Positions 48,627 through 60,252 of a stretch of DNA of 64,000 nt are shown one piece after another. Location: NCBI GenBank assembly GCA_003254905.1, contig QANU01001671.1, positions 1-64,000 on the forward strand, read 5' to 3'. This DNA comes from Nissolia schottii (lineage: Eukaryota > Streptophyta > Magnoliopsida > Fabales > Fabaceae). The notes beneath the pieces are model-generated. The model saw only the letters and a list, made by a program, of their open reading frames with translations, was not told the origin of the DNA and searched no databases. Numbering within the stretch: the stretch's first letter is position 1; the number at the start of each line of letters is the position of its first letter. A program made the position numbers and the translations under genes.

Positions 48627-49747
48627 CTATGAATCATTCTTTTGAAGAAATGCTAGCAATGCCTTCCTTTGCTCTGCAGAAAATGCAATAAAATCTTCAC
48701 ATAACTCTTTATGTGACACCTCACTGGCTGATTCTTTATCATCATCAAATTCCTCAGTTGTTGCTCCTGTGTCTGCTGCACAGTTATTTACATTGTTGCT
48801 TAAGGTCTTTGGTTTCAAATGAGGACACAAAACCCAACATCTCTCCACTAAGTGACCAGACTTGGCACAATGAGTGCAGGACCAAGTGGCTCCCTTAGTT
48901 GCTTGTCCTCTGCCTTGTCCAAGGCTTCTACATCTGCCTCCTCTACTTCTTGTTCTGCCTCTAGAAACAGAACCAGAATGTCCTTTTGTAGACAATTCAC
49001 TCGTTTGAGCCATAACTTGAGATTCAGTAATCTCAATGTTCAATTGTCTCTCTTGTTGAACAAGCATGGAAAAAAATCTATCAATGCTAGGTGTAGGATC
49101 CATTAACATAATCTATGACCTTACAACAGCATATTGTTCATTCAATCCTCTTAGGAACCTAACAATGTAATCTTGTTCCCTATAGGATCTAACAATCCCT
49201 AAACCACAATTGCAACTTGGCATTACACAATCACAGCCAGGTATTGGCCGAAAATTATCTAATTCTTCCCAAATAGTTTTCAATCTTGTATAATAAGTTG
49301 TGATAGAACAATCATCTTGCTTATGAGCATATAATTCCTCTTGCAAGTCTGCTATCCAATAAAGATCTCCTTGATAATAGCGCCTTCAAAGCTTATTCCA
49401 CAGATCTCTTGCATTCTCACTCCATATTACACTCTCCATGATTTCTGGACTAAGAGACAAGGTGATCCACGATACAACCATGGTGTTGCACTGTCCCAAG
49501 CTGCAAAGAGCGAATATGCTGCTCCAGGCTTCAGAATCCTTCCATCAACAAACTGCAGCTTGTTCTTAGCCTTCAGAGACATCTTCATCATTCTAGACCA
49601 GGAATGATAATTCTTGCCATTGAATACTGTAGGAACAAGAGGCATTCCTGGAGATTCGTTTGCATGGAGGTAATAGGGGCTGGAAGCCCTGATCTGAGGT
49701 TCAGGACCATGATTCGCAAGGACCTGGTTCTAATTTCCTTCTTCCAT
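48627..49747 (-). pseudogene. copia gag, broken
   Basis: Start codon at 49745-49747, with a TAG already at codon 6 (49730-49732). The gag (UBN2-type) region follows in two frames with a shift near 49500, a TGA at 49386-49388 and a TAG at 49113-49115. The last segment (48627-49109) contains a CCHC zinc knuckle CTHCAKSGHLVERC, which would bind RNA. A TAG at 48627-48629 separates gag from protease in the same frame; it could be a decay mutation or a read-through stop. Confidence 0.88.
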
Positions 49748-49913
49748 ATCTCTAGAGCTTAAAATTCACTCAAATTCAGAGTTGCAATTAAGAGAAGAAG
49801 CAGAAACTAGATTCAACAAATAATGAATCTCAGAAAGAAAAATTAGCAGCAAAGAAGAAGATATCAGAAATTCCTTCAACAAGTTTGAATACGCAGCAGA
49901 ACTCCTCAAAGGA

Positions 49914-49925
49914 GCTCTAATACCA
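49914..49925 (-). other. primer-binding site of the copia element
   Basis: TGGTATTAGAGC on the minus strand lies immediately inside the 5' LTR. It differs at one position from TGGTATCAGAGC, the usual plant copia site for initiator methionine tRNA. Confidence 0.9.
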
Positions 49926-50282
49926 TCACAAACTCCATGAGCAAAGCATCATGATCACCATGAATTACACTCTCTCACTGAGTTGATTCCATCTGCATCA
50001 GCTAAACCAAAAAAGAGAGATAACAGAGAGAAACTAAGAAGAAAAATTGAAAGTGATTCTGAACTAAATATTCTTGTTACTATTCACAAAACTGTACAAG
50101 AGTATTTATAGAGATGAGGGAAGACTTGGGCAGTTACAGCCTCAACAGGCAACCTATCGCAACCCATGCTAACCTAACAAACTTTGATAGCTGGTATAAC
50201 AGCATAACAAACTCCAGCTACAGTTGCTGAGCTAAAGTAAACTAACTCCAAGCTATTTACATTGCTTAAATATGTGGTAATA
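49926..50282 (-). repeat. 5' LTR of the copia element
   Basis: 357 bases, same terminal sequence as the other LTR (TATTACC ... TTTGTGA on the element strand). A TATAAATAC box at 50102-50110 would drive the element's transcript on the minus strand. Confidence 0.9.
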
Positions 50283-50287
50283 TTTAC

Positions 50288-52275
50288 CATATAATGAGCT
50301 TTTTTTCCCCTCTTATTAACATGATATATTAACTCCCTCTTCATATTATTATTTTTTTTTCAAAGAAAAACATAAAGGTATATACAGTAAAGAAAAGAAA
50401 AATACAAAAAGTTTGCGGGAAACTTCCCCTTTTGTCTATTAAGTTTTGTTGTNTATTGGTGATTTAGAAGAGTAAATTTTATGTACATAAATATGACGAC
50501 TTTGTTCATACCAATCGTGGTTAACTCAACAAGTAAAATTCGCATGTTATTGCAATGTATTTTTTTTAAGTGATTGCAATGTAATTTTTTTAAATAAGTA
50601 ATGCTACTTCTTGTATTAACAAAATCTCAAATAGGAAAAAGAATGATGTAAAGTTCCTCTCGAACAAGAGTTAATAACATTCGGCAAGATATATGCAAAG
50701 CCTCGTTAACAACCTTTCTCCAAAGAAATAAAGTGGAACAAACTCTTTTTTGTAGACGAAAAAGAGAACTCTACTTGAAACTAATTAAGGGAACTCAAAA
50801 GGAAATGGAAAAAACTAGAAAGGAAACAACCTAACCAATCACCACACATTGAGAATCAAACAACACGCATAAGTTTCGCCTTTTGACACTCCCACAGGAG
50901 ACTCCCTCAGCCTCTGAGACAAGCTCACTTGAAACAGATAAAGGACTAGATGGATCACCTAGCGCCACCTTTCGGATTGCGTGAACTGAAGAGGGCAAGG
51001 GCAACATTTTACCTCCGTTCACCTACCCAAACTTCAGCATTCACATTGTTTCCTGTTTCCTCCATTTTGATAGCCATAATCCCACAATTTGCTTTGTTTC
51101 CTCTAACACACTGTTTTTCCATCAAATATGAGGTCATTTATGGACCTCCAAATCACCAAAACGTCACAAAGAATGTTGTCCACCATTCCTTCTTGGCCGT
51201 ATTAATTAGGAACATATGCCTCCATCCATCATTCAAAAGCAACGTTTGGCAATACCTGGATTTGAAACCCCCCCCCTAAGCCTACCATTATTATTTTCAC
51301 ACGTCCCAGAGACTTGGAGAAAAATTACATCTAATTCACTATAACTGTTATCCTTTTAATATATTTTTAATTTACTTTTCATGATCATTTATAATTTTCT
51401 GAAAACATTAGATTATTGAATAATCTAAAGTGGACATATACATGCCTCGTATATTGAAGTTAAAAACCATTAAGAAGTCCAATAGAGAGGGTTGGGTGGA
51501 TATGTATTGGCTTAACTTTAATCATGCTTTTATCCTATTAAATAGAAGAAACTCCTACTCTACCTTTCTCGCAGATTTTAAAAATAAAAGCTTTAATCCA
51601 ACACACAAGAATATTTAAACTTTTACTTACCTACTGCTTTAAAAAAAAATTGATTTTATGCCTACATAATATAAATGTTAACTATGAAAAAGTAATTATT
51701 TTAGTGCATAACAATAATAAAATTTAAATTAATAATTGCCAAATTCAAAAAAGTTAAACAAAGATAATCTTTTTAACACAACAAAACCGAACTGCAAATT
51801 AAATCAAATACCATAATTTTTTAGTCATAGCAACTAGAAAACATTATATAATTAAAATTTGTTTGATGCATGGAGAAAAATGAGTCAAACTAAGGCATTA
51901 AAAAAAAAGGTGAAATAATTTGTTAACAACACATAAAGACTCAAAAATTCATGTCTAAGCATCACATAATTATCCATTAAAAATAATATACATATGGAAT
52001 GTAGGTAGAATCACATGGATAATTTCGGTTGATTACCCGCGCAAGTAGCTACTTATAGTAGAGCAAACTTTTATCTCATCGAGCGGGGTGGTATTTCCAA
52101 GGCCCACCATATGGTAAGGAAGAAAACATCAAACAAGCACCTTGGAAAGATGACCCAGAACTATATAAGCTAAAAGCCCCAGCCTGGCCCGCGATCCTCA
52201 GCGGCCAGTCCCGCCATTTACTCCTCTTGACATATCAAGAACTTTCGCGACATCACGGGGATATACTCAGTTAAA
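50288..52275. other. intergenic between the copia element and BiP; possible LINE remnant
   Basis: Contains an ambiguous base (n) at 50453. On the minus strand around 51110-51182 the frame WRSINDLIFDGK resembles the W-(R/K)-x-R-N-x-x-(V/I)-F segment near the C-terminus of plant LINE reverse transcriptases, but stops flank it, so this is at best a short remnant. The remainder is AT-rich with no recognised feature. Confidence 0.35.
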
Positions 52276-52297
52276 TGACGTGTCAAAATTCCATTGG
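52276..52297 (+). promoter_or_regulatory. ER-stress element 1 (ERSE) overlapping a UPRE core
   Basis: CGTG (52279-52282), ten bases, ATTGG (52293-52297) is an exact inverted match to the plant ERSE, CCAAT-N10-CACG. It begins inside TGACGTGTCA, which contains a UPRE core (TGACGTG). These sites bind bZIP28/bZIP60 with NF-Y during the unfolded protein response. They lie about 110 bases upstream of the TATA box. Confidence 0.8.
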
Positions 52298-52353
52298 CTG
52301 CTTTACGTGTAACGGTTAAAAGAGAGGCGCGCGGCGGAGCATCCAAATAGGGA

Positions 52354-52372
52354 CGTGTCCCATCATTATTGG
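52354..52372 (+). promoter_or_regulatory. ER-stress element 2 (ERSE)
   Basis: CGTG (52354-52357), ten bases, ATTGG (52368-52372): a second exact CCAAT-N10-CACG match in the same orientation, 75 bases after the first and 35 bases before the TATA box. Two spaced copies are typical of BiP promoters. Confidence 0.8.
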
Positions 52373-52407
52373 ATAGAACACTCCAGCGAAGGTATTCAAC
52401 AAAACCG

Positions 52408-52415
52408 TATATAAA
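52408..52415 (+). promoter_or_regulatory. TATA box of BiP
   Basis: TATATAAA, about 100 bases before the start codon and just downstream of the two ER-stress elements. Confidence 0.75.
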
Positions 52416-52513
52416 CCTCCTCTCATTCTCTCATTTCACTGCACATTTGTTTCCTTTTCACAAAGCAGAGTTGAACACCGAGATAGAATCGATCGAAAAT
52501 CAAAGCAATCGCA

Positions 52514-55310
52514 ATGGCGAAGAACAAAGCAATGGCGTTTCTGCTTCTGTTTGCTTTAGGTACGTACGCGTTGATATTAGATTAAGAAAAATGTTACAAT
52601 GTTAAAACTTTTGTCTGAATTTAATTAGCTAGTCATATTATTTTATTTCATCTAACTATCATCTTTATTTTCAATATAGAAAAACCGTGGCTATAAATTC
52701 TGACAGTTGCAGTGTTCGGGAAGTGATTTTTTATTTTCTGTTGCAGAATTTATGTTGGGAATGGCAGTGGAAGCTACTACTGATGAAGGCACAGTGATCG
52801 GTATTGATCTGGGAACAACGTACTCTTGTGTGGGTGTTTACAAGAAGGATCACGTTGAGATCATAGCCAACGACCAAGGTAATAGGATCACTCCTTCTTG
52901 GGTTGCATTCACCGACACCGAGCGCCTCATCGGCGAGGCCGCCAAGAATCAAGCGCCTCTCAACGCAGAGCGCACGATTTTTGACGTCAAGCGCCTCATT
53001 GGGAGGAAGTAAGTGATCACTCAAAATCTTGTCATTTACTACTTCCTCTCGTAATTAACTGTCACTTTAATCAAATTTATTTGTTTAAATTATTTGTCAC
53101 TTTCACTTAGCTAAAATTTATTACTAAGTTTTTATTTGTGTTCCAATTATATACTCACTCTTTTCATCAAGGAGTACTTGTTGGATGTACTGAATTGAAC
53201 TGGATTTAATTTTGGTTCATTGTTAGGTTTGATGATGCAGAGGTGCAGAGAGACATTAAATTCTTACCTTACAAGGTTGTGAACAAAGACGGGAAGCCTT
53301 ATATTCAGGTGAAAGTAAAAGGTGAAAAAAAGGTGTTTAGCCCCGAAGAGATAAGCGCCATGGTCTTGACTAAGATGAAGGAAACCGCCGAATCTTTTTT
53401 GGGGAAAAAGATTAAGTCTGCCGTCATCACTGTTCCAGGTACTTAATTATCAAAAATCACAACTTTGCTTATTATTTATAATTTCTAACTTATGCGAACA
53501 ATTTTAAGTATGTAATTAGTGGTCTAATTTTGCTTATTTTGGCTGCTAATTAATTGTGACAGCATATTTCAATGACGCACAAAGGCAGGCCACTAAAGAT
53601 GCCGGCACCATTGCGGGTCTCAATGTGGCCAGGATAATCAATGAGCCCACAGCAGCTGCCATAGCCTATGGCTTAGACAAGAAAGGGGGAGAGAAGAACA
53701 TTCTCGTTTATGACCTTGGTGGTGGCACATTTGATGTTAGCATCTTGACAATTGACAATGGTGTGTTTGAGGTTCTTGCTACCAGTGGAGACACTCACTT
53801 AGGGGGAGAGGATTTCGACCACCGCCTCATGGATTACTTCATCAAGCTGATAAGGAAGAAGTACAACAAAGACATTAGTAAGGATAACAGGGCTCTTGGG
53901 AAGCTCCGAAGGGAGAGTGAGAGGGCCAAGAGGTCTTTGAGTAGCCAGCACCAAGTAAGAGTGGAAATAGAGTCTCTTTTCGACGGAATTGACTTCTCTG
54001 AGCCGTTGACGAGGGCTAGATTTGAGGAACTTAACATGGATTTGTTCAAGAAGACGATGGGGCCGGTGAAAAGGGCTATAGAAGATGCAGGGTTGAAGAA
54101 GACTGATATCAATGACATTGTGTTGGTTGGAGGAAGCACCAGGATTCCCAAGGTGCAACAGCTCTTGATGGACTACTTTGATGGGAAGGAACTGAACAAG
54201 GGTATCAATCCTGATGAGGCTGTTGCATATGGTGCGGCCATCCAAGGCGGAATTCTCAGCGGTGAAGGAGGAGAAGAAACCAAAGGTACTAATAAACCAA
54301 TTTAATTTGACTATATTACCTTATCAACTTGTGTTGTGAGAATGAGACTAACACTAATTTACACTTGTATCTTTTGCAGACCTGCTCCTTCTTGATGTGG
54401 CTCCTTTAAGTTTGGGGATTGAGACAGTAGGGGGTGTCATGACAAAATTAATCCCAAGGAACACTGTAATTCCAACTAAGAAGTCTCAGGTTTTCACTAC
54501 TTACCAAGACCAGCAAACCACAGTGTCCATCAAGGTAAAACAACTCACATGATATTTCTATATATTGCGTATTTTACTACAGCATATAGTGCCTGTGATT
54601 CTAACATTGAAAAACTATTCAGGTTTATGAAGGTGAAAGGACCTTAACAAAGGATTGTCGTGAACTGGGGAAGTTTGACCTGTCCGGCATTCCACCTGCC
54701 CCAAGGTATATAGGAAAATAAGATTGGGCATTGTTTTTTAACATCAATATCAAAATCATTGGACCAGCATATGTACATGATATAGTGTAACTTACATTTT
54801 GTTCTTACCATTGGCTGCAGGGGAGTGCCACAAATCGATGTTACTTTTGAGGTCGATGCCAATGGAATCCTGCATGTGAAAGCAGAGGACAAAGCGGCCA
54901 AGAAATCGGAATCAATCACCATCACCAATGACAAAGGACGACTGAGCCAGGAAGAGATTGAGAGGATGGTCAAGGAGGCCGAGGAATTGGCTGAAGAAGA
55001 CAAGAAAGTTAGGGAAAGAATTGACGCCCGCAACAAGTTGGAGACATACATTTACAACATGAGGAGTACCATCAATGACAACGACAAGCTCTCCGATAAG
55101 ATCGATTCGGATGATAAGGAGAAGATAGAGAGCACGTTGAAGGAAGCTCTGGAATGGCTAGATGACAACCAAAACGCAGAAAAAGATGAGTTTGAAGAGA
55201 AGTTGAAGGAAATTGAGGCAGTGTGTAATCCAGTTATCAAGCAGGTATACGAGAAGAGTGGTGGAAGCTCCTCTGGCTCCGCTGATGAAGAATCAAATGA
55301 TGAACTCTAG
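52514..55310 (+). CDS. BIP: ER-lumenal binding protein BiP (Hsp70), ending NDEL
   Basis: Seven exons encode 656 aa: 52514-52559, 52747-53008, 53227-53438, 53563-54285, 54380-54534, 54623-54705, 54821-55310; all borders are GT-AG and the frame is unbroken. BiP is the ATP-driven Hsp70 chaperone that folds proteins in the ER lumen. Residues 1 to about 25 are a signal peptide. The three Hsp70 signatures are present: IDLGTTYS (35-42), [10 protein letters not shown] (224-233) and [12 protein letters not shown] (360-371), as is the [10 protein letters not shown] linker before the substrate-binding domain. The tail ends SNDEL instead of the usual HDEL retrieval signal; the change is one base (CAT to AAT). 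Two ERSEs upstream imply induction by ER stress. The sequence is less conserved than the housekeeping BiPs, so it may be a stress-induced BiP3-type paralogue (inference). Confidence 0.96.
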
Positions 55311-57485
55311 ATTCTAAGAACAACATTATTTTACTCTCCTGTTTTTTGTTTTCCTCTTTATTCTTTGTTCTTCTTATACACCATCGATAATGTAACTAGC
55401 TGCAGAGTTTGGCTTCTTTTTTGTATGGCTGAATAGTGAATGCCTTCCATAATGTTTGATGACCAGATTATTGATGTTATTAATCTGTTTTCCTTACTTT
55501 TCTCAATCGACCACATTCTCTTCCCTCGTGTTAGAAGTTACATCACACTGTAGCTAGTTTATTTTTTTATTTAGTCAACAAATTTTAGTTATGTTTAAAA
55601 CTGGTAATCTAACTAGGAAGGCATGTCTTCGAATCAAACTTTCGTCATTGTGATTTGTGAACACGAGATTATTCTTTATCAATTATGCTAATTATCTCTA
55701 GTTATCACACTAACTAGTTAAATTAAGTAAATCATATTAAATTTAATTTGTTTGTAAATTTAACATTGCGATTCAACTGCAAATGGGGTTGCAAGCAAGC
55801 CATCCCACTTGTTTTTAAGCAATATCGATTAAATTCTGGGTTAAATGAATTAGACTAACCCTTTAATCTATAAAATAATTTTTAACATGCTAGCCCAACT
55901 TACGTGGGCCAGTTTGCGGGCTCAATTTGGCTAACCAATCTTTTGTTTTTGGTCTCTTTTCAATTGTGGCTTTAATTTTATTTCTAAAAGACATAATTTA
56001 AATGTTATCCAAAATGTTATCTCACCAAAATTTAATATTGCTGTCTAAATACATTGTTATCACTTGATATTCATGGTTACGAGTCATGTCACATTAGTTT
56101 TTTTTTTTGGTTTTTTTTTTTTTTAAATGAGTATGAGTTATAGTGAATAACATTTTTTTAAAATTAAAGAAAAAAAATGTAAATAAATTGGGCTCAAATT
56201 GACTTACTTTTATTTATACTAAGGGTGAGATAATCTAACCCGAAGTGAGATTACCTAAATGCAATAAATGAATGGGACATGCCTTGATGAGAGCTTTAAC
56301 GTTGTATTCTTGAGTGTGATTTGGACGTGTTAGTGTGTACTTGTAAATGTACTCTGACGCTTATGTAAACATAGGTTTTACGTAGTTGAGCATAAGGAGA
56401 TAAGATAGACATTTTTAAACGTTAGTTTATCATATCTTAGAGAGGTAGTTTCTCATATCTTGAGATGAAACTGTTGTAACGCATTTGCAATTATCTAGGG
56501 TTTTTGCTACCTTCTTGCACGGTAAGCGTAATGACTGACTGGACTAGTGAGGTCAAATGTGAGCTCAGCCAACTCAACTCAAAGTTGTGATATGCATGAT
56601 CTTTTCTCTAATTTAACTCTAAACTGAACCTCGATAAGTTGGACCTTAAAAATAATTGACTCAATTTTTTAGCTCACAATATACGCAAATATACTTAATT
56701 TTTAACTGATTTATTTTTTATCCATTTAATTTGTCCATTTATGATGGGTAAATGAGTTTGACCAATTTTTAGGATCTTAACTGCAAATGAGTTACACAAT
56801 TTCAGTACTCATATGATCAATTAATTTAAGTCACTTGGATTGGCGATAAAGGATTTGAGTTGTATGCATTAGGTCATAGGTTTAAATTTGTAATTTTTAA
56901 AGTAAAAAAAAAATCAATTAATTTTGTAAATTAAATTATATACACATGCTTTATTTGAAAATTTATGTGAACCATTGAACATATCTTCTAATTTTTTTTT
57001 TCCCGCTTAAAGGATGTTTAACTCGTGTGTTTTAAACAAAAGAGATTATAAATATCCACACGGAACCCTCTACAAAGTAAAAAAAAAGGAAAATTGTTAA
57101 GCGGCATTCCATTTCCTTCATTTACGTACTAATCGCCTACTTAACCAGTTAAAAACACCGTTGGATGAAACCGAGCACACGGATAGCTACCGTGCCACAA
57201 CTCTTAGCCGTCGGATCACGAAATCCAAGCGATCTCATTATCCGTTAATTTGTAAAAAATGAAATGGCAGGGATCTGAAACCCACGGATCGCCAACGTGG
57301 CACGCTCCGTAACCGCCGATCCATTTCCCGAGAAAGAAGCGGGATCTCCAACACTTGGCACTAATTACCACTATTAATACCAACGCGCCCTTCAGATTCA
57401 AACAGAAAAGCCAAATCAGGTTCTTCCGCATTGATTCCATCCATTACCGAATCGTTCTGCACATTTCTCGGATCACGCAACCGCA
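55311..57485. other. intergenic between BiP and histone H2A
   Basis: BiP 3' region, AT-rich DNA and one SINE (56828-56912, listed separately). T- and A-rich runs at 56100-56175. The last 250 bases are more GC-rich and contain CACGGATCG (near 57282) and GCCGATCC (57314), which resemble the histone-promoter octamer CGCGGATC only loosely. Confidence 0.45.
56828..56912 (+). mobile_element. tRNA-derived SINE (copy 2), 12-bp TSD
   Basis: Same family as 20301-20411: shares the GGTTTAA block and GTATGCATTAGGTCATAGGT region, and ends in an A tract. Flanked by perfect ATCAATTAATTT repeats (56816-56827 and 56913-56924). The internal promoter boxes are more decayed than in copy 1. Confidence 0.8.
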
Positions 57486-58015
57486 ATGGACGGCACCACC
57501 ACCACCACCATGGTATCAAAGGGCGCCGCAGGTAGAAGGGGCCAGAGGAAGAAGGCCGTTACGAAATCCATCAAAGCCGGCCTTCAATTCCCCGTCGGCC
57601 GCATCGCCCGGTTCATGAAGAAAGGCCGCTATTCTCAGCGGTTGGGCACCGGAGCTCCGATCTACCTCGCCGCCGTCCTCGAGTACCTCGCCGCCGAAGT
57701 ATCCTTCTATTCCCAACACATTCGATTTCGAAGATTTCGTAACGAAAATGAATTTACGTGATTTTCTTTTTTGTGAATTTTTGAACTCAGGTGCTGGAAT
57801 TGGCAGGGAATGCAGCGAGGGATAACAAGAAGAACAGGATCAACCCTAGGCACGTGCTTCTGGCTGTGAGGAACGACGAGGAGTTAGGGAAATTGCTGCA
57901 AGGTGTGACCATTGCGAGTGGCGGTGTGTTGCCGAACATCAACCCCGTGTTGTTGCCGAAGAAGACTGGAAGTGCTGCTGCAGAGAAATCCACCAAATCC
58001 CCCGCCAAGAATTAG
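57486..58015 (+). CDS. histone H2A with an SPAK tail (H2A.W-like)
   Basis: Two exons, 57486-57698 and 57791-58015, encode 145 aa. The intron falls after ...EYLAAE, a common H2A position. The histone fold is complete: [11 protein letters not shown], the [28 protein letters not shown] region (quoted in part) and the acidic-patch [10 protein letters not shown]2A pairs with H2B in the nucleosome. The C-terminus ends KSPAKN: one SP-x-K motif, as in the longer SPKK tails of plant H2A.W, and no SQ(E/D) H2A.X motif. The presence of an intron fits a replication-independent or plant H2A.W-type gene. The variant class is inferred from the tail and from residues such as KKGRYSQR. Confidence 0.93.
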
Positions 58016-60221
58016 GATTAGATTTAGATGCTGCATTTGTACAATTTCGCCATTAGACATTTTTCTGTGGAGCTTACATTTAGCCTTAGTTTTGCTTCAC
58101 TTTTTTTTAAAAAAAAAAATTTTAGAATTATTTATTCTTCTTTAGTTTGGGTAAAATATGAAAATGCATAAACTTAGTTGGGTAATTCAATTCATGGAGG
58201 AAACTGGTTTTGTTTAGTTTCTCACACTATCCCTTCTCGTTTCATATGTAAATGACTATTAGCAATTCACCCAAAAAAATGAAAAATTGACAATTGAATT
58301 TTGAAAACTTATTTGGCTGTTGTGATATCTTCTTGTCGTTTAACTTTGTGTAAAGTAACCGGGGTTGGAGTCATATACGTGAAACAAATTCTTGGTTATG
58401 GAGAGTATATCTGTACTATGAATAAAGGGGTTGTAACATTTCAATTGTTTCTTTGGGTTGCATTTTTTCTTCTTAATTTGGCATTTTCAATATGGTTTAA
58501 TTTACCAACATCTTTTAAATTTACACGTAAAGATTAAAACTGAAAGTTATACAATAAAAAATCAAGAGTAGGGATTTTATATAGGAGAGCACAAAAGAAA
58601 TTTTGGATGGTGCCACTTGCCATCTTATGTTTTACCGTGTTATAATAAAAAATTAAAATAAATTTCTGTATTTATTCCTTCTTATTCTCAAATGGAATAG
58701 ATGTGAGAAATTTGTTCAAGATAATGTTTTTATTTTTAATTTTATTTATTTTAAAAATAATCTCAATTATGATTTGATTCGATGATTAGCTATAGTAGAT
58801 ATAATTAATTATATAAGAGTTTATTATAGCAAAAAGGTTTGCTCTTTTAATAAAAGAAAGTTTTCATATTAAATGTCCTTAGTTTAAAGGTAATTGAGAC
58901 ATTTGTTAAAGAGTTTAAAATATAAAAAAAATGAGTATTTTTAATATATTCAATGTATAAAAAATTGAAAATACTTACACATTCAAAGAAACATTTGTTT
59001 ACTCTTTAGAAAAAAAAACATTTTTGGTACATTGCTTTTAAAATTACCTTTTTAAATTATTAGTAATATTTTAAATTATAAGTAATATTATGTTGTTGTG
59101 TTTGGTATACACAGGTAATATAACTAAAAATTTACATTACCTTGTTTGACATTTTGACATATAAAAAAGATTATGAGGTAATATATATTATTAATCATCA
59201 CCATTATTTTTTTATATTTTATTATTATTATTATTATTATTTTTATTATCACTATCTTTATTTTCATTATTATTATTATTGTTATTCAAGGTAAAGGTGT
59301 AATTTAGATAAACATCTCTCAAAAGTAATTCACATTATCACTTTAAAAGCAATATAAATTATTTGAGTAATTATCTTTGGGCTTTTTTTTTAAGCTTTGT
59401 GCATATGTTCTGTTGCTGTTGCTGGGGGAGGCTATTAGATCATTTTTAATCGAGAGACCAATGGTCTTTCTTTTAGTTCCATTACTCTCAAAAGTATATT
59501 TATGTAAGCTGTGTTATAAAAAATAAATGTGAACCAAGAGAGTTCTTCTTTTTTCCAATGAGAGGGACTAATTGTGATTTTCATTACGATCCCACATATA
59601 AAAAATTATAACTATTACATATTATTTTATTAAAGATTTTTTATATTTTATTTTTTTTTCATTTGTTGTTTTAAGTCCCTGATCAAAGTGATTGAGATAC
59701 ATTGATCCAAGAGCCACATCCCCATTGTTATTTGATCAAACGGAAAGGATCGTCCCTCTCTTGCATAACTAGGGATAAGGACTCCAATTTTAAGACCATT
59801 GGTCATGCTCTTAGCACTCCCATTTATCTATTCACATTCTCACTATTAACTTTTTTTTACATTAACTTTTTAAGCTACCCTAATTTCATAATCACTTCTA
59901 AGACTACTTCATTTTGTCCATAATAACTCACTTTCAAAAAATCTATTTGCTAATTTCTTTAAAATCTTATTTTTTTAATTTATTTTGTTTATTCCAAAGT
60001 TGAATTATTCATACATCAAATCATCAAATAACTAAACAACAATAACACTAACCACATTATATAAAATACTCTTATTCCTTCCTTAATCAAACTAATTGTA
60101 TAAAAATTACGTAAAAAAAAATTAATTGTATAAAAATATTTTCACTATAACTCAAAATTTTATTTAAATTGTTTAAGTCTTTTAATTTTTTTAAATCATT
60201 GTGGTAATATATATATATATA

Positions 60222-60252
<31 letters not shown>

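Larger units (their letters stand above)
44961..50282 (-). mobile_element. Ty1/copia LTR retrotransposon, full length, inactive (5322 bp)
   Basis: Two LTRs (44961-45322 and 49926-50282) in the same orientation, with TTTAC target duplications (44956-44960 and 50283-50287). The element reads on the minus strand: 5' LTR on the right, primer-binding site, gag, protease, integrase, reverse transcriptase, RNase H, polypurine tract, 3' LTR. Integrase before reverse transcriptase defines copia. Gag and pol carry many stops and frameshifts. The LTRs differ at roughly 25 positions over about 350 aligned bases (my count by eye), suggesting insertion a few million years ago. Confidence 0.95.

Noticed and set aside
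53799-54245. 148-aa minus-strand frame
   Set aside because: Shadow of the conserved BiP exon 4.
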